From assembly GCF_014196915.1 (NCBI RefSeq), contig NZ_JACIEP010000005.1:248001-312000 (forward strand): 64,000 bases of DNA, given 5' to 3'. A program made the translations under genes and the position numbers. The notes under the pieces are model-generated. The model did no database searches. It saw only the letters and a list, made by a program, of their open reading frames with translations, and was not told the origin of the DNA. This stretch comes from Dysgonomonas hofstadii. Lineage in GTDB: Bacteria > Bacteroidota > Bacteroidia > Bacteroidales > Dysgonomonadaceae. This document shows positions 8,536 to 17,649 of the stretch, in pieces; within the stretch, counting starts at the first letter, position 1, and each line of letters starts with the position of its first letter.

Positions 8536-10432
8536 TATTACTAAGCTCAATTTTATCTGCTTTAAGAAAAATTTCTCTCCTATCAGCCATGAACCGGATA
8601 ACTTCGATTATATCTTTTTGAGCATAATTACTTAAAGATTCCACAATAAAAGCAATGGTTTTCTCTTCGGATAGCAGTTCTTTTATAGCAACTGCTATTT
8701 CGTTGTATCTGTTGCCAGACAAGTCCTTATCTTTCGCCGAAAGGCAAATGTCGCATTGTCCGCAATCTTTCGTGTCTTTTTCTCCGAAATAGGATAACAG
8801 GATTCGGCTGCGGCAGATTTCCGCTTGTTCCGCATAGTGATTCATTGCTTGTATGCGTTTTTCGAAGCGGTCTTTCCGGTCTTCGTTCACAATGCGTGGA
8901 ATAGTCAGGTATTTCGATTCTATGCGGGGCTGAATGTAAGCGATCAGAGGTGTTTTCTTATGTGGAATATAGTCGAGGACATTCCGTTTTGTCAATGTCT
9001 TGAACATTTCGTAGACATGTTCCCGCGTAGTTTCCATCCGTAAGGCGATCTCAGACTCATCAATAGTCGCATAATTAGTAAATAATCCGGTATAAAGCCG
9101 TAAGGTGGTATTTATCAGCAATTCGTATTGCTTGTCGAAATCGTAGTGATAGAGCTCGTCACGATAAACTGTAAACATCAGGCGCGATCGGTTGTCAATC
9201 TCTTCGGTATATTCAATATATCCTGCCAGATCGAGGATTTTCAGCGCGTTGTGAGCCGGTAATAAGGGTAATTTATATGCTGTGCAAAACTGCTTGATAC
9301 TGAAATCATATACCATTCCTATTCCAAAACCCTCGGCTACCTGAAAAAAATATGCCAGCGAATCATAGACATGGGAGATAAATTCGCGGGCGGGAAATTC
9401 GTCCCGTACACGCTTTTTAAGCTTGGCGCTGTCATTTTTTTCGTACAGGATAACAGCATAAGCTTTTTCTCCATCACGTCCGGCCCTGCCTGCTTCCTGA
9501 AAATATTCCTCAATGGAATTAGGCAGGTCGGTATGTACTACCAAACGGACATCGGGTTTGTCGATACCCATACCAAAAGCATTGGTACAGACGATTATAC
9601 GGGTTTCATTATTTTTCCATTTGTTTTGCTTGCGGGTTTTGTCGGTACTGCTCATGCCTGCATGGTAGAAATCAGATGAAAATCCGTTTTGTACGAGGAT
9701 ATCTGAAATTTCTTTTGTCTTTTGACGGCTGCGTACATAGATAAGTGTGGAGCCTTTTGTCTTTTGTAGCAGTTTTACCAGCTCTTCCTGTTTTCCCTCC
9801 ACATTGCGGACTATATATGCCAGATTCTTCCTCTCGAAAGTCTTTTGAAATACATTTTTCTTTTCAAAATGCAACTGGCTTTGAATATCGTTTATTACAT
9901 CGGGCGTTGCCGTAGCCGTAAGTGCCAAAACAGGCACATTCGGTACATGCTGCCGTATTTCTGCTATTCTCAGATAAGACGGACGGAAATCGTAGCCCCA
10001 TTGCGAAATACAATGCGCTTCATCTACCACCAGCAAGCAAACATTCATGTCCTTGAGTTTACTGAGAAAGAGCTGTGTAGCAAGTCGCTCGGGCGAAACA
10101 TAGAGGAATTTAAAATCACCGAATATGGCGTTTTCGAGTGTGGTGATAATCTCCTGCCGGGTCATTCCCGAATATACGGCAAGTGCTTTTATATTCCTGT
10201 CGCGCAGGTTATCTACCTGGTCCTTCATCAGGGCTATAAGCGGAGTGACTACGATACACAACCCTTCCATAGCCATAGTTGGCACTTGGAAAGTCAGAGA
10301 CTTACCCCCGCCTGTGGGCATAAGACCGAGCGTATCTTTTCCTGCACTCACCGAATGGATAATATCTTCCTGCAAGGGGCGAAAGTTGTCATAGCCCCAG
10401 TACTGTTTGAGTATTTTGTGATAGATATCCAT
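8528..10432 (-). CDS. recQ: ATP-dependent DNA helicase RecQ
   Basis: A 3'-5' superfamily 2 helicase acting in recombination and fork repair. The N-terminal helicase core has Walker A MPTGGGKS (38-45), the DEAH box (137-140) and the RecQ-specific CISQWGYDFRPSY loop. The zinc subdomain is present as C540 and the C557/C560/C563 cluster (DCGQCDIC). Between the helicase core and the zinc cysteines lies an extra region of roughly 190 residues (about 345-535) that E. coli RecQ does not have. The protein stops soon after the zinc domain and shows no convincing HRDC domain. This longer form occurs in other Bacteroidetes as far as I recall. The ATG at 10432 is well placed before YHKILKQYWGYDNFRPLQ. Confidence 0.93.
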   Translation of the reverse strand: MDIYHKILKQYWGYDNFRPLQEDIIHSVSAGKDTLGLMPTGGGKSLTFQVPTMAMEGLCIVVTPLIALMKDQVDNLRDRNIKALAVYSGMTRQEIITTLENAIFGDFKFLYVSPERLATQLFLSKLKDMNVCLLVVDEAHCISQWGYDFRPSYLRIAEIRQHVPNVPVLALTATATPDVINDIQSQLHFEKKNVFQKTFERKNLAYIVRNVEGKQEELVKLLQKTKGSTLIYVRSRQKTKEISDILVQNGFSSDFYHAGMSSTDKTRKQNKWKNNETRIIVCTNAFGMGIDKPDVRLVVHTDLPNSIEEYFQEAGRAGRDGEKAYAVILYEKNDSAKLKKRVRDEFPAREFISHVYDSLAYFFQVAEGFGIGMVYDFSIKQFCTAYKLPLLPAHNALKILDLAGYIEYTEEIDNRSRLMFTVYRDELYHYDFDKQYELLINTTLRLYTGLFTNYATIDESEIALRMETTREHVYEMFKTLTKRNVLDYIPHKKTPLIAYIQPRIESKYLTIPRIVNEDRKDRFEKRIQAMNHYAEQAEICRSRILLSYFGEKDTKDCGQCDICLSAKDKDLSGNRYNEIAVAIKELLSEEKTIAFIVESLSNYAQKDIIEVIRFMADRREIFLKADKIELSNKN

Positions 10433-10505
10433 TTGTCAATTAGCATATTAGCAAATGTGAAAATTGAGATAATTATATTTCCGAATTTGCTAATTATCAA
10501 ATTTG

Positions 10506-11303
10506 CTAATTATTTTTCATCGGACGCACTTCAATCTTCGTATTCACGCTTTCCAATGCTTTCCCTATTTTTCCCTGATCAAACTCTGACATGTGATAAG
10601 GATAAACCACTTTTGGTTCCACCTTCTTCACAGCATCAATAAACATTTCATCGGTCATTGTATAAGGCAGGTTTTTAGGCATAAAGGCAATATCTATCTG
10701 TCCTTTCAAAGATTCCATTTCCGGTATATTTTCCGTGTCGGCGGCTACATATACTCTTTTGTCTCCGAATGTTATTATGTAAGCATTGCCACGTCCTTTT
10801 GGGTGATAGGCTTCGCCGTCGGGCTTCTTATTTACAATATTGTATGCCGGAAAAGCATCAATATGCAACGCTCCCCAATGAGAATGGCCGCCGTTGTTCA
10901 TCACTTCTCCGTATCCAAGTATCTCATTACATACTTTTGATACAATGTAGTGAGTGTCAGCTTTCTTTATTGCATTGATTGCTGCTGTGTCGAGGTGATC
11001 GCCATGTTCGTGTGTAAGAAGTATCAAATCGGCTTTTGGTAGTTTCGAATAATCTGCTACCTGCGAATATGGGTCTACATGAATAATTTTTCCTCCATAC
11101 TCGAACATCAAAGAGCCATGCCCTACAAGTGTAACCTTTAGCGTGCCTGCGTTTGTTTCGTATATATCGGCTTTTATATATTCCTGTTGCATACTCAAAC
11201 TATCTGTCACTTTTTTGTTCTCTTCCGTCTGCTTAGCTTTTCCGCCACATGCCAGAAATGAAAACATAACTATTGTACTAAATAATAACAGTGATTTTTT
11301 CAT
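10506..11303 (-). CDS. MBL-fold metallohydrolase lipoprotein (UlaG-like)
   Basis: The 265-residue protein carries a lipoprotein signal (lipobox FLAC, C19), so it should be exported and lipid-anchored. The metallo-beta-lactamase motif HxHxDH is THEHGDHLD with H98, H100, D102 and H103, and later ligands are likely in AAFPAYN-like and VAADTEN segments. The sequence most resembles the UlaG/YtnP-like hydrolases of the L-ascorbate-6-phosphate lactonase type, but export makes a cytoplasmic sugar-phosphate substrate unlikely. The true substrate is unknown. It sits between recJ and recQ on the same strand. A small direct repeat of AATTTGCTAATTAT overlaps its 3' end. Confidence 0.85.
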   Translation of the reverse strand: MKKSLLLFSTIVMFSFLACGGKAKQTEENKKVTDSLSMQQEYIKADIYETNAGTLKVTLVGHGSLMFEYGGKIIHVDPYSQVADYSKLPKADLILLTHEHGDHLDTAAINAIKKADTHYIVSKVCNEILGYGEVMNNGGHSHWGALHIDAFPAYNIVNKKPDGEAYHPKGRGNAYIITFGDKRVYVAADTENIPEMESLKGQIDIAFMPKNLPYTMTDEMFIDAVKKVEPKVVYPYHMSEFDQGKIGKALESVNTKIEVRPMKNN

Positions 11304-11426
11304 AATGTTTTTATTTATATGAATTAGTATTCAAAGGAGTCATCATTTGTTTCACTCATTAGCAGTCAAAGTAGTTAAGTAGAATTATGAAGTTTTATGC
11401 TTAACTTCTTGACTGCTGGTCAACGT

Positions 11427-13154
11427 TTAACAAAGTTGGCCTGTATCTATATCTTTTACATATAGTTGTATGTTGGTCTTTCCATTATGGGTATTTTCTT
11501 CCAGTGTATAGCAGATGTCGAAAGGTTCACCACTCTTTACCCGTTCGTAACTGTCGCTCTGTCGAAAGGCGATACCGTTGACCGGAATAGATGTCGTTTT
11601 ATCTATCATTTCCAGTTTCAGGTGCACATTATCTTTTCCTACCAGTTTGCTCGTTCCATAGTCCATCACCCCACATGTAACGAATATCGGGTTCAGATTC
11701 TCGGGGCCAAAAGGGGCGAAGCCCGCAAGGTCTTCGATAAATTTATTGTTGATCTCTTTAAAAGTCAATTCTGCATCCACATTTATCTGTGGGCGCATCA
11801 TTTCGGGTGCCATCATTTCAAAAGAGAGTTCCTCGAACCGGCGTTTAAATTCCAACAGATTTTCTTCTTTAAGCGATAATCCGGCCGCATAGGTATGTCC
11901 TCCAAAATTTTCCAGGATATCTTTACTGGATTCTATGGCTTTGTATACATCGAATCCCATTACCGAGCGTGCCGAACCTGTGATAAGGCCGTGCGATTTA
12001 GTAAGCACAACAGCCGGACGAAGGTATTTTTCGGTCAGGCGTGAAGCCACAATGCCGATAACACCTTTGTGCCAGTTCTCATTATAGACGACAATACTTT
12101 TTAATTTTTTCATGTCGACAGTCTCATCTATAAACTGGATGGCCTCTTCGGTTATACGTTTATCCAGTTCGCGGCGGTCATCGTTGTAATGGTCTATATT
12201 TGTACTCTTTTCACGGGCATCTTCTATTGTGCCTGCCAGTAACAGATCTACAGCTTCTTTCCCTTTCATCATCCTTCCGGACGCATTGATACGGGGGCCT
12301 ATTTTGAAGATGATATCGTTTACTGTTATATTTTTATATGTAAGCCCGCAAATTTCGATAATCCCTTTTAGTCCCAGACTGGGATTTGAATTTATCTGTT
12401 TCAGACCATAGTAAGTCATCACTCTGTTTTCGCCTGTAATGGGAACGATATCGGATGCCACGCTAACGGCCACAAGATCGAGTAGATCAGATAATTCGGA
12501 AAAGTCTATCCTGTTGCTGATAGCCAAGGCCTGTACCAGTTTGAACCCTACACCGCAACCGGAAAGATGTTCGTAAGGGTAGGTCGAATCAACGCGTTTT
12601 GCATCTATAACAGCTACAGCATCGGGCAGTACTTCATCGGGCATATGATGATCGCCGATAATAAAGTCGATACCTTTTTCTTTGGCATAAGCCACTTTCT
12701 CTATGGCTTTGATTCCACAGTCGAGGGCAATGATCAGTTTAACACCTGTTTCTTCGGCATAATCGATCCCTTGTTCCGATATGCCATATCCTTCGTCGTA
12801 ACGGTCGGGGATGTAATAATCGAGGTTTGTTGTAAATTTCCGGAGAAATTTATATACCAGTGCAACGGCTGTAGTGCCGTCCACATCATAATCACCGTAT
12901 ACAAGTATACGCTGTTTTTGTCCCAACGCCTTTTCTATTCTCTTGACTGCTTTACCCATATCGGGCAACAGGAAAGGGTCATGAAGATCTTTCAAGTTAG
13001 GGTGAAAAAACCTGGAAGCTTCGTCTTCAGTTGTTATTCCTCTCTGAATCAAGAGCTGGCAAAGAACAGGACTAATGCCTAATTTCTTAGCGAGCTCATC
13101 TCTCTGCTCTTTTTGCCGGGTTGTTAGGTCTTCGTAATTCCATTTGTAAATCAT
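11427..13154 (-). CDS. recJ: single-stranded-DNA-specific exonuclease RecJ
   Basis: Degrades single-stranded DNA 5'-3' in recombination and mismatch repair. The DHH phosphoesterase motifs are visible: VYGDYDVDGTTA (metal-binding aspartates), ALDCG, and GDHHMP. The DHHA1 domain includes the late GGHTYAAGLSL motif, and a C-terminal OB-fold follows. I choose the ATG at 13154 (MIYKWNYEDL, 575 residues) because KWNY begins the conserved N-terminus of Bacteroidetes RecJ. The frame extends upstream to an ATG at 13208, which would add 18 residues rich in Pro and Glu with no family counterpart. Confidence 0.95.
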   Translation of the reverse strand: MIYKWNYEDLTTRQKEQRDELAKKLGISPVLCQLLIQRGITTEDEASRFFHPNLKDLHDPFLLPDMGKAVKRIEKALGQKQRILVYGDYDVDGTTAVALVYKFLRKFTTNLDYYIPDRYDEGYGISEQGIDYAEETGVKLIIALDCGIKAIEKVAYAKEKGIDFIIGDHHMPDEVLPDAVAVIDAKRVDSTYPYEHLSGCGVGFKLVQALAISNRIDFSELSDLLDLVAVSVASDIVPITGENRVMTYYGLKQINSNPSLGLKGIIEICGLTYKNITVNDIIFKIGPRINASGRMMKGKEAVDLLLAGTIEDAREKSTNIDHYNDDRRELDKRITEEAIQFIDETVDMKKLKSIVVYNENWHKGVIGIVASRLTEKYLRPAVVLTKSHGLITGSARSVMGFDVYKAIESSKDILENFGGHTYAAGLSLKEENLLEFKRRFEELSFEMMAPEMMRPQINVDAELTFKEINNKFIEDLAGFAPFGPENLNPIFVTCGVMDYGTSKLVGKDNVHLKLEMIDKTTSIPVNGIAFRQSDSYERVKSGEPFDICYTLEENTHNGKTNIQLYVKDIDTGQLC

Positions 13155-13208
13155 TATATATATTGTTTTTCTTTCTTCTGCCTCGGGTGGGGGCGAACGT
13201 TTATTCAT

Positions 13209-13618
13209 GAAGTAACAGCATGTACAAATAAACCAAATGTTACCCCCCGGTAATCTTTTCCGTTCACGAAAAAGTACTTTTCTACGAATTTGTAAAGATA
13301 ATATTTATAAGTGAAACGATTGTAACGGAGTTTGTTTTTTATTATTAACAATATTTTAATAATCTATAAAACAGAAATATATATAACTTATTTCTATTTT
13401 CTGAGCCTGAGGTCTTGTTTGAGAATTGGGATGATATGTATTTTATTTCGGAAACTTTATCAATGTAGAAAAAGAGTAATAAATTAACGTGAGTTCGATA
13501 TAGAATGTTTAAATATCAGTCTGTTATAAATTTCTCTTGTGAACTTCGTGTAAAACTTTGTGTTCTTAGTGGTTAAACCGTATTCTTTACCACAAAGTAC
13601 ACTGTGAATTAATAAAAT
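13209..13618. other. gene-free stretch left of inverted-repeat element A
   Basis: AT-rich spacer without a credible gene. It includes a segment (about 13535-13590) of the type TTCGTGTAAAACTTTGTG...CTTAGTGGTTAAA, which resembles low-level intergenic repeats. A 72-codon minus-strand reading frame here has no start context or protein-like composition. Confidence 0.5.
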
Positions 13619-14145
13619 ATGGCAATCAGTAGTTGAATTATTATGATTGTAAAAAATAATCGTTCTATTTTCTACTGCGCACAATCGAAGATTGCTTACC
13701 ATCCTTTTTTCCTAAGCAAAAAAAGGATGCAAAAATGCTTTGGTGGCTCATCCTGCGTGCGACCCGTTACAGGCTCACGGGCTAAATGGAAAGATTGTCC
13801 TGCGGACGCTTTCCATTTCACGCCCCTCTCACCTGACGGGTGCCCCTCTCTACGGACGAATGCCACCGGGCATCCGCCGGACAAGGCAGGGTAACCCCTG
13901 TCGTCGCATTGCGATTCGGGCATCATGTCCGCAGCAGGGGTACCCACCCTGCGAAAGCGGCGTGAAACCAAATTCTGTCTGAGCCGCAGGCGAGTTTATT
14001 TGGTTTAGCCGCTGAGCAGATGGTGGGTCTGTGAGGACTGCAGCCTTGATTTTTTGTAACTTTTGTATCAAGACAAAAGTTGAGAAAACAAGCCGGCAGG
14101 CGCGTTAGTGAAATTGAACTATTAAATATAACTACTGATTGGCAT
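13619..14145 (+). mobile_element. 527-bp inverted-repeat element, copy A (MITE-like or structured noncoding element)
   Basis: The element is bounded by ATGGCAATCAGTAG (13619-13632) and CTACTGATTGGCAT (14132-14145), inverted repeats with one mismatch. The core is much richer in GC than the flanks. About 105 bases from 13741 match copy B near 53 kb almost exactly, and a second conserved block lies at about 13961-14012. The core contains strong nested stems: AAATGGAAA (13784-13792) pairs with TTTCCATTT (13810-13818) around a GTCC-TGC-GGAC hairpin, and CCCGT/ACGGG lies at 13763-13781. Reading frames are open on both strands but overlap one another and are not conserved between copies in length. 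No target-site duplication is obvious. Confidence 0.75.
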
Positions 14146-14482
14146 AAATTATAAGTTATGAATATAAGGCTCAAAAGAACATTGATTATACTTAGCATCT
14201 TTGCGAGAAAACGTGTCAGGCGTGTCAGGTTTTGCTCAAAAGGCTAATGGCTATAAGCTAACAGCTAAAGGCTAAAAAACGATCTTTGAGATAATGATAT
14301 ATTGATAGAATAATAAGAAAAATGGTGTCAATATGAAAGAAATGAGTGTTGTGAAAATTGAAAAATATGTAAAGTTTGTAAAGTTTTAACATTCGGAACT
14401 TGCAATTTGCTATTTTCGATTTGTTATAGAAGTAGAGCCAATAGCCAATGGCGAATGTTGCGCGTTGTTGATATTTTTTTAA

Positions 14483-14496
14483 CTACTGATTGGCAT
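14483..14496 (+). repeat. solitary terminal repeat of the inverted-repeat element
   Basis: CTACTGATTGGCAT here is identical to the right end of copies A and B. The bases before it (GCGCGTTGTTGATA) loosely resemble the sub-terminal GCGCGTTAGTGAAA of copy A, so it may be the remains of a third copy. The stretch 14146-14482 otherwise shows only short repeats such as a tandem GTGTCAGG and GCTAA-rich runs. Confidence 0.6.
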
Positions 14497-14535
14497 TTAT
14501 TTATTGATTTTTCAGGAGAGACTCTTTTCATTTGT

Positions 14536-14543
14536 TATTTTTG
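14536..14543 (+). promoter_or_regulatory. putative -7 box for the MscS gene (TATTTTTG)
   Basis: TATTTTTG fits TAnnTTTG and lies 59 bases before the preferred ATG at 14603. The frame extends to a TTG at 14561, which is too close to this box to leave a normal leader. Confidence 0.5.
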
Positions 14544-14602
14544 TGAACAAAACGTTCTGATTGAAAGCTATAAAATTTAAACAGACTCTAAATCGTACAT
14601 AT

Positions 14603-15673
14603 ATGTTTGATAACGAAATGCTGGGAAATACATTGGAAAACTGGGGAATTTCCGTCCTCATTATTATTGGGACAATGCTGATAGCTAAGCTTGTTTCCCT
14701 GTTCAATAAAAAAGTAGTAAAGAGAATTACTGAAAAAACAGTCAATCGCCTCGACGATATTATCTACAAGGCTATAGAATCACCTGTCTTATTTGCCATT
14801 ATGCTGGCCGGAATATGGATCGCTTTTTATCGGCTGGATTTTTCCGAAAGTTTTAATAAAGGTATCAGTACTTCGTACAGGATACTCGTCGTACTGAATG
14901 TCACATGGTTCTTTACCCGTCTGATAAACAGCCTTATTGAAGTATACTGGGCAAATAATTCGGACGATTCGGTACGTACACGCAAACATACTTCGCGGAT
15001 GATGCCGGTGGTTAAGCGTAGCATTCTTGTTATTGTGTGGTGTATCGGTATCGTTATGGCGTTGAGTAATGTAGGTGTAAATATAACAGCCCTGCTGGGA
15101 ACTTTGGGTATTGGTGGTATTGCTTTTGCCCTGGCGGCGCAGGATACTATAAAGAACATATTCGGAGCCTTTACTATTTTCACAGACAAGCCGTTCAGTA
15201 TTGGTGATACCGTAAGAATAGATCAGTTGGAAGGAACTATTGTAGATGTGGGTATACGCAGTACCAAGATAAGAAATTACGATAAAAGACTGATAACCCT
15301 TCCTAACTATAAAGTTGCCGATGCGTCTATTATAAACATTACAGCCGAACCGATGAGACGTGTAGTTTTGAAACTGGGGCTGACTTATGTTACGACTCCT
15401 GAAAAAATGGAGGAGGCGATGAATATTTTACGTGCTATACCTGATAAGGTTGAATATATAACATCGAAAGACCTGACGGCGAATTTCACTGATTTTCTGG
15501 ATTCGGCGCTTGTTATCACTTTTATTTATTTTATCCAGAAAAGAGGTGATATTGCCAAAGTAACGTCCAATGTAAATATGGAAATACTAAAAGCTTTTAA
15601 TGCTGCCGGAATAGAATTTGCGTTCCCTACCCAGACTCTGTATATAAGTAAGGATACGACTGAGGAAATATAA
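14603..15673 (+). CDS. MscS-family mechanosensitive ion channel
   Basis: Opens under membrane tension to release solutes on osmotic downshock. The protein (356 residues from the ATG at 14603, MFDNEMLGNTLENWG) has an N-terminal set of hydrophobic helices, then the pore-lining TM3 region (about 155-190) with GTLGIGGIAFALAAQDTIKNIFGAF, the hallmark of the family, and the cytoplasmic beta domain with DKPFSIGDTVRID and RSTKIRNYDKRLITLPN. The frame continues upstream to a TTG at 14561, but an ATG start with a normal leader from the TATTTTTG box fits better. It converges with a second MscS-type gene. Confidence 0.93.
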   Translation: MFDNEMLGNTLENWGISVLIIIGTMLIAKLVSLFNKKVVKRITEKTVNRLDDIIYKAIESPVLFAIMLAGIWIAFYRLDFSESFNKGISTSYRILVVLNVTWFFTRLINSLIEVYWANNSDDSVRTRKHTSRMMPVVKRSILVIVWCIGIVMALSNVGVNITALLGTLGIGGIAFALAAQDTIKNIFGAFTIFTDKPFSIGDTVRIDQLEGTIVDVGIRSTKIRNYDKRLITLPNYKVADASIINITAEPMRRVVLKLGLTYVTTPEKMEEAMNILRAIPDKVEYITSKDLTANFTDFLDSALVITFIYFIQKRGDIAKVTSNVNMEILKAFNAAGIEFAFPTQTLYISKDTTEEI

Positions 15674-15713
15674 ACAAGCAGGACTACTCAATTGTGAATA
15701 GCCCTGCTTGTTT
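15672..15713. terminator. bidirectional terminator between two MscS-type genes
   Basis: AAACAAGCAGG (15672-15682) pairs perfectly with CCTGCTTGTTT (15703-15713). It lies in the gap between convergent genes and has A-rich and T-rich outer ends. Confidence 0.7.
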
Positions 15714-15734
15714 AACGGATCAGGATGTGTCTGC

Positions 15735-17051
15735 TTATGCCTTGTTTTCCAGCTTTGGAGTTACATCGCGCATAAATACGTCGTATGTATCGCTACCCGA
15801 GGATTCTTCGTAAATTTTCAGTCCGAAGTAAGGAATCACACTAATGAAGTGATTCACTATCTCTGAAAGGATCACTTCATATTCTGCCCAGACAATTGTA
15901 TTGGTAAATGTATACAGTTCGATAGGCAGGCCTTGCGAAGTAGGTGCTAACTGGCGAACCAGCAGTGTCAGGGTTTTATCTATTTTGGGATGATTGCGCA
16001 GGTAATATATTCCATATTGAAGGAACAGGTCGTTGTTGGTTATCTGGTGAACGTTCAACGGAATATCGGGATTTGTTGTTTTATTCAACTCCGCATATTC
16101 TTTTTCTTTATTCACTATATAATCTTTCAGCCCGTCTACCTGTTTAAATTTTTCAAGTTCGTCCTTTGTAAGGAAGCGGATAGTATCATGCTTGATATTC
16201 AAAGACCGTTTAAATCTTCGTCCACCCGATTCTTTCATTCCTCGCCAGTTCTGGAACGAATCGGATATCAGCGAATAAGTGGGTACAGTAGTTATTGTTT
16301 TGTCAAAGTTGCGGATTTTCACTGTGGTCAGGTTTATTTCCATCACGTCACCGTCGGCTCCGTACTTTGGCATCGTGATCCAGTCACCTATCTGCACCAT
16401 ATTGTTAGCTGATACTTGTATGCTTCCCACAAAGCCTTTTATCGTATCCTGAAAGACCAGCATCATGATAGCCGAGGCTGCACCCATAGCCGCAAAGAAT
16501 GCAGTCGCCGACTTACCTGTAAGGATGGAATAGATGACTACCGCCCCGAATATGAAGAAGATAATATAAATGACCTGTATATAGCTTTTCATCGGTTTGT
16601 TGTGGAAGGCCGGTTTTTCTTCCAGTACGTTGGCAAAAGACTTTATCAAAGACATTATAGTCCATATTACCATAAAGACCATATAGATGTCGGTTAGTTT
16701 TATCAACGGGGATATCAATCCCTGAAAGTCGTGCAGTACCACTGGTATAGAGCCCCTGACGAAAGAGTAGGGAACTACCAGCGCCAGATACTTAGGCAGT
16801 TTATTGGTAACGGCATATTTAAAAAACGAGAGGTTAGTGCCCTTATATATCTTCTCAAGAATAAATGTAAGTACCTTTTTTGTTACTTTCTGAAGCACAA
16901 CTACCGTCACTACTACCAATGCAATCAATATCAGTAGTTTGGTATATTCTATCCAGTGTTCGGGAACTCCCATGTTTGTAAGTAGTTCCTGCATCCATCG
17001 TGAAACTGTCGCTGTTATCGGATCGATCTCTACCTTTACTTGTTCTTCCAT
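15735..17051 (-). CDS. MscM/YbdG-like mechanosensitive channel
   Basis: The 438-residue protein has several N-terminal transmembrane helices (first at about 39-62), the MscS pore and beta domain (AMGAASAIMMLVFQDTIKGFVG, VQIGDWITMP and TTVKIRNFDKTITTVPTYSL) and a long C-terminal region. The motif FQNWRGMKESGGRRFKRSL and the extended C-terminus identify the YbdG (MscM, miniconductance) branch, different from the neighbouring MscS. Its role is response to mild osmotic stress. It is followed on the chromosome, but preceded in transcription, by a small lipoprotein gene whose stop is 18 bases upstream of its ATG, so the two are probably co-transcribed. Confidence 0.92.
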   Translation of the reverse strand: MEEQVKVEIDPITATVSRWMQELLTNMGVPEHWIEYTKLLILIALVVVTVVVLQKVTKKVLTFILEKIYKGTNLSFFKYAVTNKLPKYLALVVPYSFVRGSIPVVLHDFQGLISPLIKLTDIYMVFMVIWTIMSLIKSFANVLEEKPAFHNKPMKSYIQVIYIIFFIFGAVVIYSILTGKSATAFFAAMGAASAIMMLVFQDTIKGFVGSIQVSANNMVQIGDWITMPKYGADGDVMEINLTTVKIRNFDKTITTVPTYSLISDSFQNWRGMKESGGRRFKRSLNIKHDTIRFLTKDELEKFKQVDGLKDYIVNKEKEYAELNKTTNPDIPLNVHQITNNDLFLQYGIYYLRNHPKIDKTLTLLVRQLAPTSQGLPIELYTFTNTIVWAEYEVILSEIVNHFISVIPYFGLKIYEESSGSDTYDVFMRDVTPKLENKA

Positions 17052-17069
17052 TTTATATACGTTTTTTGA

Positions 17070-17423
17070 TTATTCTGTTATTGTTTTATCCATTCTCAGA
17101 AAGGTTTTACTTTTGCTGAAATAGCAATTCAGCGTGTCGTCTAAGTTAAATATCCTGTAACTGTTGTCGTATGCCCATGTGCCTTTAACATATACTTTAC
17201 ACAGATAGTATTCATCAGGTTGTTTCCTGTCCGGTTCCGGGATTTCTTCGTACGATATAGCTTTCAGATAATTGATGGTTGTCTTGGTGCCGTTGTCTAT
17301 ATCCTTGTATTTTAAGTGGCTTTGAACGGCTTCACCCATTTTCTCCAGATCGTAGTTGTATGAGTTACATCCGTATAGGATGCAACCTGCGGCAAGTGCA
17401 AACAAAATAACATACTGTTTCAT
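17070..17423 (-). CDS. small lipoprotein of unknown function
   Basis: I do not recognise the family. The 117-residue product has a clear lipoprotein signal: MKQYVILFALAAGCILYGCNS, with the lipobox LYGC and the lipidated cysteine at residue 19. The mature part is polar, with several Tyr and Asp residues and a strand-rich pattern (YYLCKVYVKGTWAYDNSYRIFNL) that suggests a small beta domain. It ends 18 bases before the YbdG-like channel gene on the same strand, so co-transcription is likely and it may be an envelope partner of that channel (inference). Confidence 0.75.
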   Translation of the reverse strand: MKQYVILFALAAGCILYGCNSYNYDLEKMGEAVQSHLKYKDIDNGTKTTINYLKAISYEEIPEPDRKQPDEYYLCKVYVKGTWAYDNSYRIFNLDDTLNCYFSKSKTFLRMDKTITE

Positions 17424-17607
17424 ATTGTATTATTTAGATTTTAGATTCCTAGTGATTCTATTTATGGAACAAACAGACCTGAAATAGGTTTAACAATTTA
17501 ACTAAAGTTTCACCAATTTTACCGTTCCTATCGAAGATCAAATTTAAAAAATCTAATCCGTGTCTACAAATCGAATTCACTTCTTATTTTTTCCATAAAC
17601 AAATTTA

Positions 17608-17615
17608 TACCTTTG
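17608..17615 (+). promoter_or_regulatory. putative -7 box for cinA (TACCTTTG)
   Basis: TACCTTTG fits TAnnTTTG, 35 bases before the ATG at 17650. Confidence 0.55.
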
Positions 17616-17649
17616 CTGTTCCATTTAATAATACAAAACAAACTAAATA

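Noticed and set aside
13155-13208. 18-codon N-terminal extension of RecJ
   Set aside because: The residues are rich in Pro and Glu and have no counterpart in the family; the ATG at 13154 fits the conserved KWNY start.
13643-14198. Overlapping open frames on both strands in element A (60-91 codons)
   Set aside because: They overlap one another on opposite strands, are not kept in length or position in copy B, and the high GC content and hairpins explain the lack of stops.
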